From NCBI GenBank assembly GCA_964016415.1, contig OZ024666.1:3081310-3145309 (forward strand): a stretch of DNA of 64,000 bases. Direction: 5' to 3'. The stretch's first letter is position 1. Each line of letters begins with the position of its first letter. Of the stretch, positions 1-9,701 are shown piece by piece. The DNA comes from Erwinia sp. GTDB lineage: Bacteria > Pseudomonadota > Gammaproteobacteria > Enterobacterales > Enterobacteriaceae. Below the pieces are notes generated by a model. It saw only the letters and a program-made list of their open reading frames with translations. It was not told where the DNA came from and did not search any database. The position numbers and the translations under genes are program-made.

Positions 1-154
1 CACAGCGAAACAGCCACAGTACAATGTGACCGGAATTCAGGTTAAAAATCACCTCGTGCCAGTTAACACGCTGCCTGCCAGTCAACTGCAAAATAACCGC
101 TTCGCCAAAGACAAATACCAGCATGCCTACAACAGGGATCAGTAGTTCACTCAT
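1..154 (-). CDS. Fatty-acid-hydroxylase/sterol-desaturase-like membrane protein, N-terminal part
   Basis: The first 51 codons are in the window and the gene runs off its left edge. The protein starts MSELLIPVVGMLVFVFGEA, a membrane segment, followed by NWHEVIFNLNSGHIVLWLFR. A charged NW-E-NLN-GH stretch right after the first helix is typical of bacterial fatty acid hydroxylase (sterol desaturase) family proteins. These are di-iron membrane enzymes with histidine boxes, which would lie outside the window. The start at 154 overlaps the stop of the PAP2 gene by 8 bases, so it is probably the last seen member of the lipid operon. The family call rests on a short N-terminus, and the histidine boxes cannot be checked here. 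Confidence 0.55.
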   Translation of the reverse strand, partial: MSELLIPVVGMLVFVFGEAVILQLTGRQRVNWHEVIFNLNSGHIVLWLFRC

Positions 155-773
155 CGGGCCTCCCCGGAATAGCCGGTGGTATTAGCCAGCGCATGACCAG
201 CCAGCCACAGCTCCAGGCGACTAACATTCCGCCAGCAAGATCAATAAACAGGTGTCTGCAGAGTTGCAGAATGGAAAACCCGATTGCCAGCGCCCATGCC
301 ACACTCACCAGTGTCAGCCACCCGCAGCGACACAGCGCTATCGCCCATACCGCGAGCATAGTGAGAGCCGCATGCAGCGAAGGAAAACAGTTTTGGCTGG
401 AGTCAATCGCAATCAACCAGCCAGCCACCTTCACTGCATGCCCTTCCCCTTCCAGTGGGGGGTAATGCATCGTGGTTGGCCACAACAGATACACTGCGCC
501 CGCCACCAGTGCAGACAGCTGAATCGCCATTGTCAGCCAGCGTATTCGCACCATCGGCACCAGAAAGTACCCTAACGGTACGATCAAGAAGAAGGAGAGG
601 TAGAGCCAGATTGCTGAGGGTGAATAAGGGATCAGGGTATCAATCCACAGTGGTGGTAACTGATAGCCCGGCCCCTGCAAATGGTCACACAAGGTATAAA
701 TCACCCCTACCGAGCCCCAGCCAACCAGCAGATGTCCGCTACGTGCGGCTATTGCGCGCATGTTTTTCTCCAT
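147..773 (-). CDS. PAP2-family membrane phosphatase/phosphotransferase
   Basis: The product is a 208-residue membrane protein with about five or six hydrophobic segments. It has the PAP2 core signatures PSLH at residues 131-134 and H174-x3-D178 in a C-terminal helix. In this family the two histidines carry phosphoryl transfer on lipid phosphates. The first PAP2 motif (KxxxxxxRP) is not evident, as in the inositolphosphorylceramide-synthase-like branch, so it may be a phosphotransferase and not a simple phosphatase. It overlaps the upstream adenylate-forming gene by 25 bases and the downstream hydroxylase-like gene by 8, which argues for one transcript. A role in processing a lipid head group made by this operon is inference. 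Confidence 0.7.
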   Translation of the reverse strand: MEKNMRAIAARSGHLLVGWGSVGVIYTLCDHLQGPGYQLPPLWIDTLIPYSPSAIWLYLSFFLIVPLGYFLVPMVRIRWLTMAIQLSALVAGAVYLLWPTTMHYPPLEGEGHAVKVAGWLIAIDSSQNCFPSLHAALTMLAVWAIALCRCGWLTLVSVAWALAIGFSILQLCRHLFIDLAGGMLVAWSCGWLVMRWLIPPAIPGRPDE

Positions 774-2044
774 TCCCTGACAATACGTCGTCTTTTGAGA
801 TAAAAATCAGCTTCCCATGTTGTTACCGTAAGTGACCAGTGTAAACCGGCAACATTGATACCCTGCCGGGTAAACAGCTCACTGAGCGCCTGCTGACATT
901 GCAGCAAGGTGTCAGCATCACAATCCGCCAGCAGAGAAAGCTGATCCGGCTGTGGCTGTATCAGTCGGTAATCAGCGGTTAACGGTAATCTCATCGCCAG
1001 TACCCGGCTACATGCGTCCGCAAATACCGGTATCATCCCGCCGTTCTCATCCGGTAACATCAGCGTATCATCATGGCGACCTTCAATACGTTCGATTGCA
1101 CGGGTTACCCTGCCGCAGGGACACGGCGTACTACGGGCAACCAGAATGTCATCGAGACGATAACGTACAATCGGCTGAGTACTGCGGGTGAAATCCGTGA
1201 TCAGCGGAATAAAACGCTGCTCGTCGAGCCATTGCGGCTCCACATGAATGAACTCTTCATTCAGATGCAGCGTTCCGTGCGCACAGGTCGAGGCTAAAAA
1301 ACCCTCTGTCGCCTGATAGATTTCACCAACCTGACCAAAGACCTGTTCCAGCAGTTGTCTGTCCTGATTATCCAGAACTTCCGCAACGGAGATCACTTTT
1401 TTCACCTCCAGTGTCAGCTTACCTGCCAACACCGCCAGCGCCAGTGCACGCAACACCTGGGCCGGGGCGACAATCAGGGTTGGCGCATCCTGCTGCAGTT
1501 GTTTGATTTGCTCTGGAAAAGAAGCCAGAAGATCATAGAAGGTCAGGGTCAGCCAGCGACTATTGACTTGCTGATAGAGGTTGTTATTCGCCCGTAAAAA
1601 CAGCGCGACACGCTCTTTAGCAAATAGACCGTCAGGCAACGCTTTCGCAAGGATCCCTGCGGCCCAAATTTGTTGCTCCCGGGGGCTGACCACAAACAAT
1701 CCACGCTGCCCGGAAGTGCCAGAGGATAAACCGACACTGAAGCCGCCAACTTCCGGACGAAAATCACGACTCTGCTCGCTCTGCAACGCACATGCCATTA
1801 AACGTTCCCGTTGCAGGCCTGCTGTGTTCATTTGATCAAAATTGGCCATCATCACCGCTTTATCCATCACTGGCCATTGCTCAAATGGCACGGCACAATA
1901 ACGGCGAAACCACGGGCTTTTCACCAGGACCTTATCTCTGAACACTGGAAGCCGTCGCGCCTGCCACAGTTCAAGTGCTTCACGGTGCGTAAAATGTAGC
2001 CGGCGAGTGCGAAAATAGTGCCAGAGCAGTATCAGTAAATTCAC
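749..2044 (-). CDS. Adenylate-forming enzyme, coenzyme F390 synthetase/PaaK-like
   Basis: The product is a 431-residue protein of the ANL (adenylate-forming) superfamily, in the F390-synthetase/phenylacetate-CoA-ligase-like branch. The P-loop-like motif LSSGTSGQRG lies at residues 106-115, the A5-type motif YQATEG at 243-248, VRYRLDD at 293-299, a Cys-Pro-Cys-Gly element at 308-311 and a hinge region RIEGRHDD at 319-326. Such enzymes activate a carboxylate with ATP. The substrate is probably a fatty or beta-hydroxy acid made by the neighbouring KASIII and SDR products, by analogy with OleC; this is inference. The start at 2044 overlaps the stop of the MBL gene by 4 bases (ATGA), a sign of translational coupling. 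No lesions are seen. Confidence 0.75.
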   Translation of the reverse strand: MNLLILLWHYFRTRRLHFTHREALELWQARRLPVFRDKVLVKSPWFRRYCAVPFEQWPVMDKAVMMANFDQMNTAGLQRERLMACALQSEQSRDFRPEVGGFSVGLSSGTSGQRGLFVVSPREQQIWAAGILAKALPDGLFAKERVALFLRANNNLYQQVNSRWLTLTFYDLLASFPEQIKQLQQDAPTLIVAPAQVLRALALAVLAGKLTLEVKKVISVAEVLDNQDRQLLEQVFGQVGEIYQATEGFLASTCAHGTLHLNEEFIHVEPQWLDEQRFIPLITDFTRSTQPIVRYRLDDILVARSTPCPCGRVTRAIERIEGRHDDTLMLPDENGGMIPVFADACSRVLAMRLPLTADYRLIQPQPDQLSLLADCDADTLLQCQQALSELFTRQGINVAGLHWSLTVTTWEADFYLKRRRIVREWRKTCAQ

Positions 2045-2847
2045 AGATCTCCCTCATGGCATAAGTGAATTGCCACATCACTGTGTGACCATAGCTGATG
2101 AAGCTGATCAAGCGTGTGATAATAGGCTTTGGCATCAGACATCACTAAATTTGCCAGCCGCGAAGGTCCCCGTTGTTGCTGGTAATTGACCGGAGACCAG
2201 GCCGCGTCAGCAGCAAGCAGTACCCAGCCTTTTTCTGTGAGGACGAATGCGCCAATATGCCCCGCTGCATGCCCTGGCAGTGGCACTAAAATAATTTCAC
2301 CCCCACTGCCAGGCAGTGCATAACCAAAGCGAAACGGGGCCAGTGCGGCAGGCAGCGCGCTGACAGGAAAGCTCTCGATAAAGTGCAATGCTGTCTCAAA
2401 GTCAGGCGGGATAAGCCCGGGAACAAAGGCTTGCCGTAAGGCAGCAAAGCCTCGCAATTGGCGAACCTGCTGCCAGCCATCTCCGGAGCAGATACAACTC
2501 ATGCCGGGAAAGTCTCGTAGCCCGGCAATATGGTCAGCGTGAAAATGAGACAGGATGATGCCGCTGATATCGCTGATGTTTATCCCCTGCTGAGAGAGCT
2601 GTTGTACCAGTGCCTGTTGCGGCTCAAAATAGACCGGGGTTAAATGGCGATACAAATGAAACACCCCGGCGCGCGTGTAATGGTCAAACCAGCTCGCATG
2701 CCCGGTATCCCACAACCACCGTTGGTCACCCACTTCGAGTAAATAAGCCCGTGAGGGAAACTGGCATACCCGCCACCCCGCGCCCCGCAGTGCCATACAC
2801 CCTATGTGGGTGCAGTGACCCACTTCAAATACCGTAATTTTTGCCAT
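2041..2847 (-). CDS. Metallo-beta-lactamase-fold hydrolase
   Basis: The product is a 268-residue protein with a complete metal site: HFHADH at residues 101-106, His193 in LPGHAAGH, Asp214 in LAADAAW and His264 near the C-terminus. This is the standard two-metal arrangement of lactonase/glyoxalase-II-type MBL hydrolases, with no signal peptide. It lies between the SDR and adenylate-forming genes, overlapping them by 23 and 4 bases. In the position where an Ole pathway has an alpha/beta-hydrolase (OleB), this operon has an MBL enzyme. It may open a lactone or hydrolyse a thioester, but the substrate is unknown. Confidence 0.8.
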   Translation of the reverse strand: MAKITVFEVGHCTHIGCMALRGAGWRVCQFPSRAYLLEVGDQRWLWDTGHASWFDHYTRAGVFHLYRHLTPVYFEPQQALVQQLSQQGINISDISGIILSHFHADHIAGLRDFPGMSCICSGDGWQQVRQLRGFAALRQAFVPGLIPPDFETALHFIESFPVSALPAALAPFRFGYALPGSGGEIILVPLPGHAAGHIGAFVLTEKGWVLLAADAAWSPVNYQQQRGPSRLANLVMSDAKAYYHTLDQLHQLWSHSDVAIHLCHEGDL

Positions 2848-3835
2848 TGGCTCTCAACCATTCTCCGGTCAGTCTGATACCCTCCTCCATCGAAAAATGC
2901 GGCTGATAATTCAATTCGTTTCGCGCTTTTTCTGTATTTAACGTCATATCAAAACAAACGGTTCCTGCGCTGTAACGGGTTATCCGTGGCTCTTTATCCT
3001 GCCATTTACCCACCAGTTCCATCCCGCGGGCAGCCAGTGATAGCAGTGTCCAGGGAACAGCGCGTATTTTATAGCGTAGCCCTAATTCCTCACGCAACAG
3101 CGCATCAAGCATGACATATAATTGCTGTGGCTGATGGTTAGTAATGTTATACACACTCCCGGAGATCAGCGACGGCTGTAACGTCGCCAGTTCCATCGCC
3201 TGCACCACATTGTGCACAAATGTCAGATCGAGCAACGCCTGCCCACCGCGCGGTAATCGCAGCATGCCAGCGTCCAGCGTTAACTGACGGATCAGGCGCG
3301 GCACAATCACCTGATCGTGCGGGCCAAAGAGTCCCCTCGGCCGTAAAATAATAAAAGTCGTCGCGCTATTGGTTGATAATGCCTCAGCAATCACCTGCTC
3401 TGCGGCATATTTGCTGTGGGCGTAATGGCTGGAAAAGTGACGGGTACGGTAGCTCTCCGGTAACGCATAGTGATGCTGAAAATCGAAATAGACCGCCGGG
3501 GTGGAGATATGAATAAAACGGGGTAGTCTGAGGGTCTGAGCCGCCCTCACCAGTCGGTGAGTGGCATCAACATTGGCCTGCCAAAACGAACGATGACTTC
3601 CCCAGGGGGATGACTTCGCTGCACAGTGCCAGACCGCATCACATCCATTCATCAGCCTGATGCAATCCTCATCGGTGGCTTGCGTCAGGTCAAGCGGCAC
3701 AAACGTTGCTCCTCTGAGTTGTGCACCTGCCTCACAATTGCGTCCGGTTGCTACCACCCCGACACCACGCTCAAGCAGATGTGTCACGGCATTGCGTCCC
3801 AATCCGCTGGTTGCACCAGTAACCAGAATTTTCAT
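2825..3835 (-). CDS. NAD(P)-dependent extended SDR, 3-beta-hydroxysteroid-dehydrogenase/OleD-like
   Basis: The product is a 336-residue extended short-chain dehydrogenase with a Rossmann glycine motif TGATSGLG at residues 6-13 and catalytic Tyr138-x3-Lys142. The layout fits NAD-dependent epimerase/3-beta-HSD-type reductases such as OleD, which reduce a beta-keto acid to a beta-hydroxy acid. It sits directly after the KASIII gene with a 4-base ATGA overlap, so the likely substrate is the condensation product of that enzyme; this is inference from order. A nucleotide-sugar function is less likely because the neighbours are lipid enzymes, not glycosyl genes. Confidence 0.75.
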   Translation of the reverse strand: MKILVTGATSGLGRNAVTHLLERGVGVVATGRNCEAGAQLRGATFVPLDLTQATDEDCIRLMNGCDAVWHCAAKSSPWGSHRSFWQANVDATHRLVRAAQTLRLPRFIHISTPAVYFDFQHHYALPESYRTRHFSSHYAHSKYAAEQVIAEALSTNSATTFIILRPRGLFGPHDQVIVPRLIRQLTLDAGMLRLPRGGQALLDLTFVHNVVQAMELATLQPSLISGSVYNITNHQPQQLYVMLDALLREELGLRYKIRAVPWTLLSLAARGMELVGKWQDKEPRITRYSAGTVCFDMTLNTEKARNELNYQPHFSMEEGIRLTGEWLRANGKNYGI

Positions 3836-4878
3836 GGCAATAAAACCAGACCTGCGAGGGTCAGGCCGGCGGCAGTGCCTATCAGCATCACTGGTTTGCC
3901 CGGCACAAAACGACCACTTATTCTCGCTTCATGCAGCGCGGTTGGTATTGAAGCTGATACCTGATTACCATGATAGCGGTAGATATCAATCAGGGCCGAT
4001 GACGGTACATTGAGCCGTTTACGCATATGCTCAAGCGCCAGATGACTGGCCTGATGCGGGATCACTGTTGCAATGTCGGTGAGTTGCACCGCACTTTTTC
4101 CCAGCAGACGTGCCAGATAAGCTTCGATCAGCGAAGAGGCGTAACGGAATAGTGCCTTGCCCTGCATCTGAAACAGAAAATCACTGTCATGCAGGCCAGC
4201 ACGCGGATTACAGCGTGTTCCTCCTGCACGAATCTCACACAGCTCACTGCCTGCCGGATAGCACTCTGTCAGGCTTCCGAGAATACCGCTGCTGCCATCA
4301 CCACGCTCAACAATCGCACAGGCGGCGCCATCCCCAAAGATCAGTGAAGACTCTTCATGCTGCCAGTCGATCCCGCGTGAAGCGATATCAGCCGAGACAA
4401 TGGCGATACGACGAAATGCATCGCTGTTAAGTAAACCGGCGGCAACATCCAGCGCGGTGATAAAGCTGAGACAGCTGCTGTTGATATCAAATCCCGCGAT
4501 GCCGGGTGGCATCCCGGCAATCTTCATAATATGCACAGCACTACAGGGCAAAGCCTGTACTGGCACCGCAGACGCACAGATCACCAGGTCAACCGATGAC
4601 GGTGCCAGTGATCCTGTCTGCAAAGCCTCATGCAGCGCCTGTGCCGCCAGCGCTGCCTGGCTGGCATCATGACTGGCGTGAAAACGCCAGACGATGCCGG
4701 AACGTTGCTCAACATAGCCTGCGGGTTTGCCAAGTTGGCGGTCAAGTGCGGCTGAAGTGATTTTATTGGCTGGCCGGGCTACTCCTGTGGCGACTATTTT
4801 TATCGCCGAGCCTGATCGTACTGCCGGATAGAAATGATGGGCGTTGTTGATATCAGTTCCCTCTTTATTGTCGGTCAT
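3832..4878 (-). CDS. Beta-ketoacyl-ACP synthase III (FabH/OleA-like)
   Basis: The product is a 348-residue thiolase-fold condensing enzyme. The triad of KASIII enzymes is present: Cys136 in DINSSCLSF, His275 in VIPHQAS and Asn305 in YHGNQVSAS. Residues 1-25 look like a non-conserved extension, so a later start is possible; no strong ribosome site precedes 4878. The protein would catalyse Claisen condensation of an acyl thioester. It heads the surviving part of the operon and overlaps the SDR gene by 4 bases. The housekeeping FabH normally sits in a fab cluster, so this is a secondary-metabolism or specialised lipid paralogue. The chain lengths it uses cannot be read from sequence. Confidence 0.8.
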   Translation of the reverse strand: MTDNKEGTDINNAHHFYPAVRSGSAIKIVATGVARPANKITSAALDRQLGKPAGYVEQRSGIVWRFHASHDASQAALAAQALHEALQTGSLAPSSVDLVICASAVPVQALPCSAVHIMKIAGMPPGIAGFDINSSCLSFITALDVAAGLLNSDAFRRIAIVSADIASRGIDWQHEESSLIFGDGAACAIVERGDGSSGILGSLTECYPAGSELCEIRAGGTRCNPRAGLHDSDFLFQMQGKALFRYASSLIEAYLARLLGKSAVQLTDIATVIPHQASHLALEHMRKRLNVPSSALIDIYRYHGNQVSASIPTALHEARISGRFVPGKPVMLIGTAAGLTLAGLVLLP

Positions 4879-5110
4879 CGCTGCTGTTCGCGATTGACCC
4901 CAATATGGTGATAGGTAGATCGTCCTGTTGATTGCAAAACACTTTTACTGTTCCTCACTGTCGCGACGCGCTCCGTGATAAAATGGCCATGTTTATCTTC
5001 CACCTGATTCCATTCTGTGCCCCCGAAACTCTGCAGGTCTGCATCATTGACTGCACACTGCATAAACCAGATTCGGGAATCCACCAGACTGCTGGCACTC
5101 CGGCGCCAAA
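4875..5110 (-). pseudogene. Possible 3' fragment of an upstream operon gene
   Basis: An open frame of about 78 codons ends in TGA at 4875, which overlaps the KASIII start as ATGA, the same coupling seen between the other operon genes. The frame closes next to the left end of the IS3-family element at 5121. I do not recognise the protein. The reading is that an additional operon gene lost its 5' part when the IS region was rearranged. It could equally be non-coding leader. Confidence 0.3.
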
Positions 5111-5192
5111 GAACTCATTTTGTAGTGGCACACTGAATTTGGCCACCTGAGCAGAGGTGATATGCTCACCTCAACATCTTATAGGTGAACCA

Positions 5193-6358
<1,166 letters not shown>

Positions 6359-6366
6359 CCACTACA

Positions 6367-6905
6367 TGTGTAACCTCTCTGAGTGACCATTGTGGCAATA
6401 CTTCTTGCTCCGGCTGAACCGTGGCTGAGGCTATGTAGCTCAAGTACCTGACTGCGTAATACAGCTCACCTGCCGTCTGGTTTTTCAGGACGTTTTTTTC
6501 CAGTATTTGTAGCTACTACGATGAACCCCGAACACGTGGCAGAGAGTGACCACAGGATAACGCGCCATGAGTTTCCCGATTATCGAGAACTGTTCAGGGA
6601 ATCTGACATCAAGAGCGCGATTGTAGATTCAATCTGTCAACGCAACACCCCTTTCAATTATCTCTTTTGGCGTTTTGCCCTGACGCTCATCACGCAGTTG
6701 CCGGACCCATTTCGTCATCGTGGAAAGACCGACATCCATAACCTAAGCGGCATCAGAGACGGTGTAGTTTTGATCGAAAACCTGCTGAGCGGATTCGCGT
6801 TTAAATTCAGAACTAAAATTTCTTCTTTTCATTCTGACACATTTGTTGTTCTGAGGTGAGCATATCACCCCTATTCCGGTGGGCCAAATTCAGTAAACCA
6901 CTTCA
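6367..6905 (-). pseudogene. IS911-like transposase remnant
   Basis: Read on the minus strand from 6905, this starts TGAAGTGGTTTACTG, an IS3/IS911-type terminal repeat. An OrfA-like reading follows ([38 protein letters not shown]) with an in-frame stop. An internal deletion joins it to an OrfB start ([14 protein letters not shown]) that then has a frameshift and a stop. The match breaks at 6366, exactly where copy A of the IS begins. It is an old, dead element. Confidence 0.8.
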
Positions 6906-6907
6906 GT

Positions 6908-7292
6908 ACCTGAGAAGCCTGAACTGGTGCGTTATGTGATGTCGGAATATCAGGCCAGTGAACAACGCAGGTACCGGGTTATAGGTATCAGTCTAAGCTT
7001 GCTGCATTATTGTCCTGATACCGAGGGATATAGCGGTTGTTGAGGTATTACAAAAACTGGCGAATCACTATCCAGCGTATGGCTTTGGCCTTATGTTCAG
7101 TAAGATACGACAGCAGGATTACAATGGAATGCAAAACGGTTATACACTGTTTATCTCTTACTGAAACTTAACTTCGGGTGAAAAGGAAAAAAACGGCTGC
7201 CTAACCGGCATCCACATCCTTTGGCTATTTCGCTTAACATGGACCACTGTTGGTCAGTTTATTTTATGAGTGACTCCCTAATGGATGGACGG
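6908..7292 (+). pseudogene. IS3-family (IS1222/IS3411-like) OrfB remnant
   Basis: Stretches on the plus strand read YVMSEYQASEQRRYRVIGIS, HYPAYGFGLM, LNFGRKGKKRLPNRHP and LNMDHCWSVYFM in shifting frames. These match the N-terminal half of IS3-family OrfB proteins like the one at 18731-19525. Several frameshifts and stops make it non-functional, and the DDE motifs are gone. It is a different IS group from copies A-C. Confidence 0.7.
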
Positions 7293-7293
7293 C

Positions 7294-7468
7294 GGCAAGT
7301 GAAAATATAGTTATTGTTTGCGCCAAACCCCATAGGTGGATCAACAAAATAATGAATGCCAGGTTCCTGACAATATTCCTGAAGTTCATTCTATGGTTTG
7401 TCATCTTTCAAAATAACAATGTAATTGTACGAGGCCAGCAGTTTTACGCATCCATCGGCAATGATCAT
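7294..7468 (-). pseudogene. Glycosyltransferase family 2 fragment
   Basis: On the minus strand this reads about 58 residues with one in-frame TAG, ending in GIHYFVDPPMGFGANNN. The G-F-G-A-N-N-N element is typical of the N-terminal region of rhamnosyltransferase-like GT2 proteins. It lies just downstream of the intact GT2 gene at 7542-8456, and its 3' part is replaced by IS debris. It is probably the remains of a third glycosyltransferase of the polysaccharide locus. Confidence 0.5.
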
Positions 7469-7541
7469 GTTGCCATAACCGTGAAATATAACTGAATGAA
7501 GCACCGAGATGGCTCAACTAAAGGATTCAGGGATAAAAACT

Positions 7542-8456
7542 CTAATATAAGAAATACAAGGAAACCGTTCTCATAATGGTTGTTCTTGTAACCGTAAATT
7601 TTAGCAAGAAAAGCTGCCAAAGTAAAAAACGACGGGATCTTAACATCCTCTCCAAAAATTTCTTATCCTCTTTTTTGAGACCCTTATCGTATATCTCATA
7701 AAAACTTACCGCCTGCTCAATCACTAGCCGATTCTGATGTGCAACTGAGGACAGCTGCATAAATTTCGCAAGAATACGTTTCAATCCATAGCCACTGCTA
7801 CCAACCACGTTATTCGCATGTTGGCGATATTTGATCAATCGTTCAGGAAGGAACACCAACCGTCCAAAGGTTATGGCTAGCAAACCAAGCCACCAATCGT
7901 GCATCAACATATGCTGACTAGGGCGAAGATGCTGAAGCAATGCTCGATTCACCATCACCGTTGCACCCTGGATACAGTTTTGGAAAATCAAGCGAGGAAA
8001 TACCAACTGCTGTTCAGGATTAAGACGCTCATTCTGTAAAAAAGAAGCATTCAAAAAACGAAGTTCGCTGTCGACTAATTCAGCATCTGAAAAGATCAAT
8101 AAAGGCTGAGAATCATCACTGATTTGGCTTACTACGCGCTGGTAATGTTCAATTTTATCATTTACCCAAACATCATCCTGGTCGCTCAGAAAGACGTTAG
8201 TTGCCGTCGTCAAAGAAAGCCCATACAAAAAATTATGCGAGGGGCCTTTTGGGGCCGCAACACGCTGCAAGACATCGAACTGAATTGACGTCGTTGCAGC
8301 GAAATCTTCAACCAATTTCAGCGTATTATCCGTAGACCCATCGTCACTGATAATGATCCTCTGCGGAGAGATTTTCTGGTTTACAATTGAAGCAAGCTGC
8401 TCGAGAATGTAGCGTTCTCCGTTGTAAGTACAAACCACAACTTCGTAGTCAAACAC
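7542..8456 (-). CDS. Glycosyltransferase family 2 (probable rhamnosyltransferase)
   Basis: The product is a 304-residue GT-A-fold enzyme. The nucleotide-binding motif DDGSTDNT starts at residue 38, the metal-binding SDQDDVW at 91-97, and an acceptor-site HDWW at 186-189 is followed by KYRQHANN. This pattern matches RfbG-type rhamnosyltransferases of O-antigen clusters; with rmlD nearby, dTDP-rhamnose is a plausible donor (inference). It would act at the cytoplasmic face of the inner membrane. The start abuts the stop of the GT4 gene with no gap. It is the last intact gene of the locus in the direction of transcription. Confidence 0.8.
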   Translation of the reverse strand: MFDYEVVVCTYNGERYILEQLASIVNQKISPQRIIISDDGSTDNTLKLVEDFAATTSIQFDVLQRVAAPKGPSHNFLYGLSLTTATNVFLSDQDDVWVNDKIEHYQRVVSQISDDSQPLLIFSDAELVDSELRFLNASFLQNERLNPEQQLVFPRLIFQNCIQGATVMVNRALLQHLRPSQHMLMHDWWLGLLAITFGRLVFLPERLIKYRQHANNVVGSSGYGLKRILAKFMQLSSVAHQNRLVIEQAVSFYEIYDKGLKKEDKKFLERMLRSRRFLLWQLFLLKFTVTRTTIMRTVSLYFLY

Positions 8457-9701
8457 TTATCGAGCTCCCGGCAGATAAGATTTTACCGTCCATTTTATTT
8501 TTCGCAGCAAGGAAAATATTACAGGATAGTCGCGATGCAACTTATTGATCACACGCTGACGAAAATATGCAGACCGACTTTCTGATGAAACCTCCACCTG
8601 TCCACCCCGCGACATTTGGCGCAAAGATTCCTCATAGAATAACCAAAAACGCTCGGTCTGAGCCTTAAGTAAGGTAACCGAGGTAATAATTCCCGATGTG
8701 ATAAGCTGCTCGCATGCTGCTGCAAACTCTTTGGAACTGCTTTCCCAATCAGGCCACTTTTCAGCGATAGCTAAAGCATTCACTTTCAATTGTGCCAGCT
8801 CATCAGGATTATCCTTAAGACGGTTTATAAACTCGATGATTTCTTGATTTTGGCGGCTGAAAGATACCAGTCCATTGACATTATGCTCAATATATTCGTC
8901 GTAACCGGTCACATCATAACTGATAGAGGTTCCACCAGTATGGAAAATTTCCAAAGGTGGACCAAACATTCCTTCAACAGTGGAAAGTTTAACCAAAACA
9001 TCGCACGAGGCATAAATGCTTCCAATCTCAGAAATTGGCACGCGGCTAAACAGGCGATCAACGTTCGGATAAGCACCAACTTCAGTAGAAGTCACAAACC
9101 AGACTTCATCAGCACGGGACTGCTTGCACAATTCCACCGCAAGTTCCGTATTTTTAAAGCTAACGTTTAATGGCCCCTCTACTAATACGCGCAGTTTTCC
9201 AGGCTCACGAGGAACCTTAGATTTAATCTTATCGTTAAAATAAGCCTTGCTAATTCCATTTCGGACTAATAACGCATCTTGGTCAAAGTGCTCTTTAAGG
9301 TATTCTTTAATCCATGTCGCTTCGGTGATGAAATTAACTTGCAGGCTGTAGGTCAGATCAACAAGCGTACGTAGAGTTACTTCATCTTCCGGATAAAAAC
9401 GAGATTCGATGGATTGAACAAAAAATGAATATTTCTTGGCATTGATTTTATTGAGATAAAATACAGTACGCCACCAAGTCGCAATAACCAGATCAAACTG
9501 TTTATCAGTAGCTTCGGTATAATCCATCCAGGTCAGTTTTTCTGCACCTGGAAACCACTGCAATCGCTTACCGTTCGGTTTATCCTCAGTGATAATTGTT
9601 ATATCATCGCCATTCTTTTTCATGCGCGTAGCATGTTCAAAAATGACATTAGTTCCGCCGCTAATATCCGGACTCCATAGTAAAAAAGCTATTTTTCTCA
9701 T
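8457..9701 (-). CDS. Glycosyltransferase family 4
   Basis: The product is a 414-residue GT-B-fold protein. A glycine-rich N-terminus (SPDISGGTN) is followed by a C-terminal nucleotide-sugar domain with the E-x7-E pair Glu243/Glu251 in EGMFGPPLE. It resembles WsaF-type rhamnosyltransferases of ABC-exported glycans. Residues after about 320 form a helical extension that may mediate membrane or partner contact. Its start codon shares one base with the stop of the HAD-type gene (TAATG), which suggests coupled translation. The sugar specificity cannot be read from the sequence. Confidence 0.8.
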   Translation of the reverse strand: MRKIAFLLWSPDISGGTNVIFEHATRMKKNGDDITIITEDKPNGKRLQWFPGAEKLTWMDYTEATDKQFDLVIATWWRTVFYLNKINAKKYSFFVQSIESRFYPEDEVTLRTLVDLTYSLQVNFITEATWIKEYLKEHFDQDALLVRNGISKAYFNDKIKSKVPREPGKLRVLVEGPLNVSFKNTELAVELCKQSRADEVWFVTSTEVGAYPNVDRLFSRVPISEIGSIYASCDVLVKLSTVEGMFGPPLEIFHTGGTSISYDVTGYDEYIEHNVNGLVSFSRQNQEIIEFINRLKDNPDELAQLKVNALAIAEKWPDWESSSKEFAAACEQLITSGIITSVTLLKAQTERFWLFYEESLRQMSRGGQVEVSSESRSAYFRQRVINKLHRDYPVIFSLLRKIKWTVKSYLPGAR

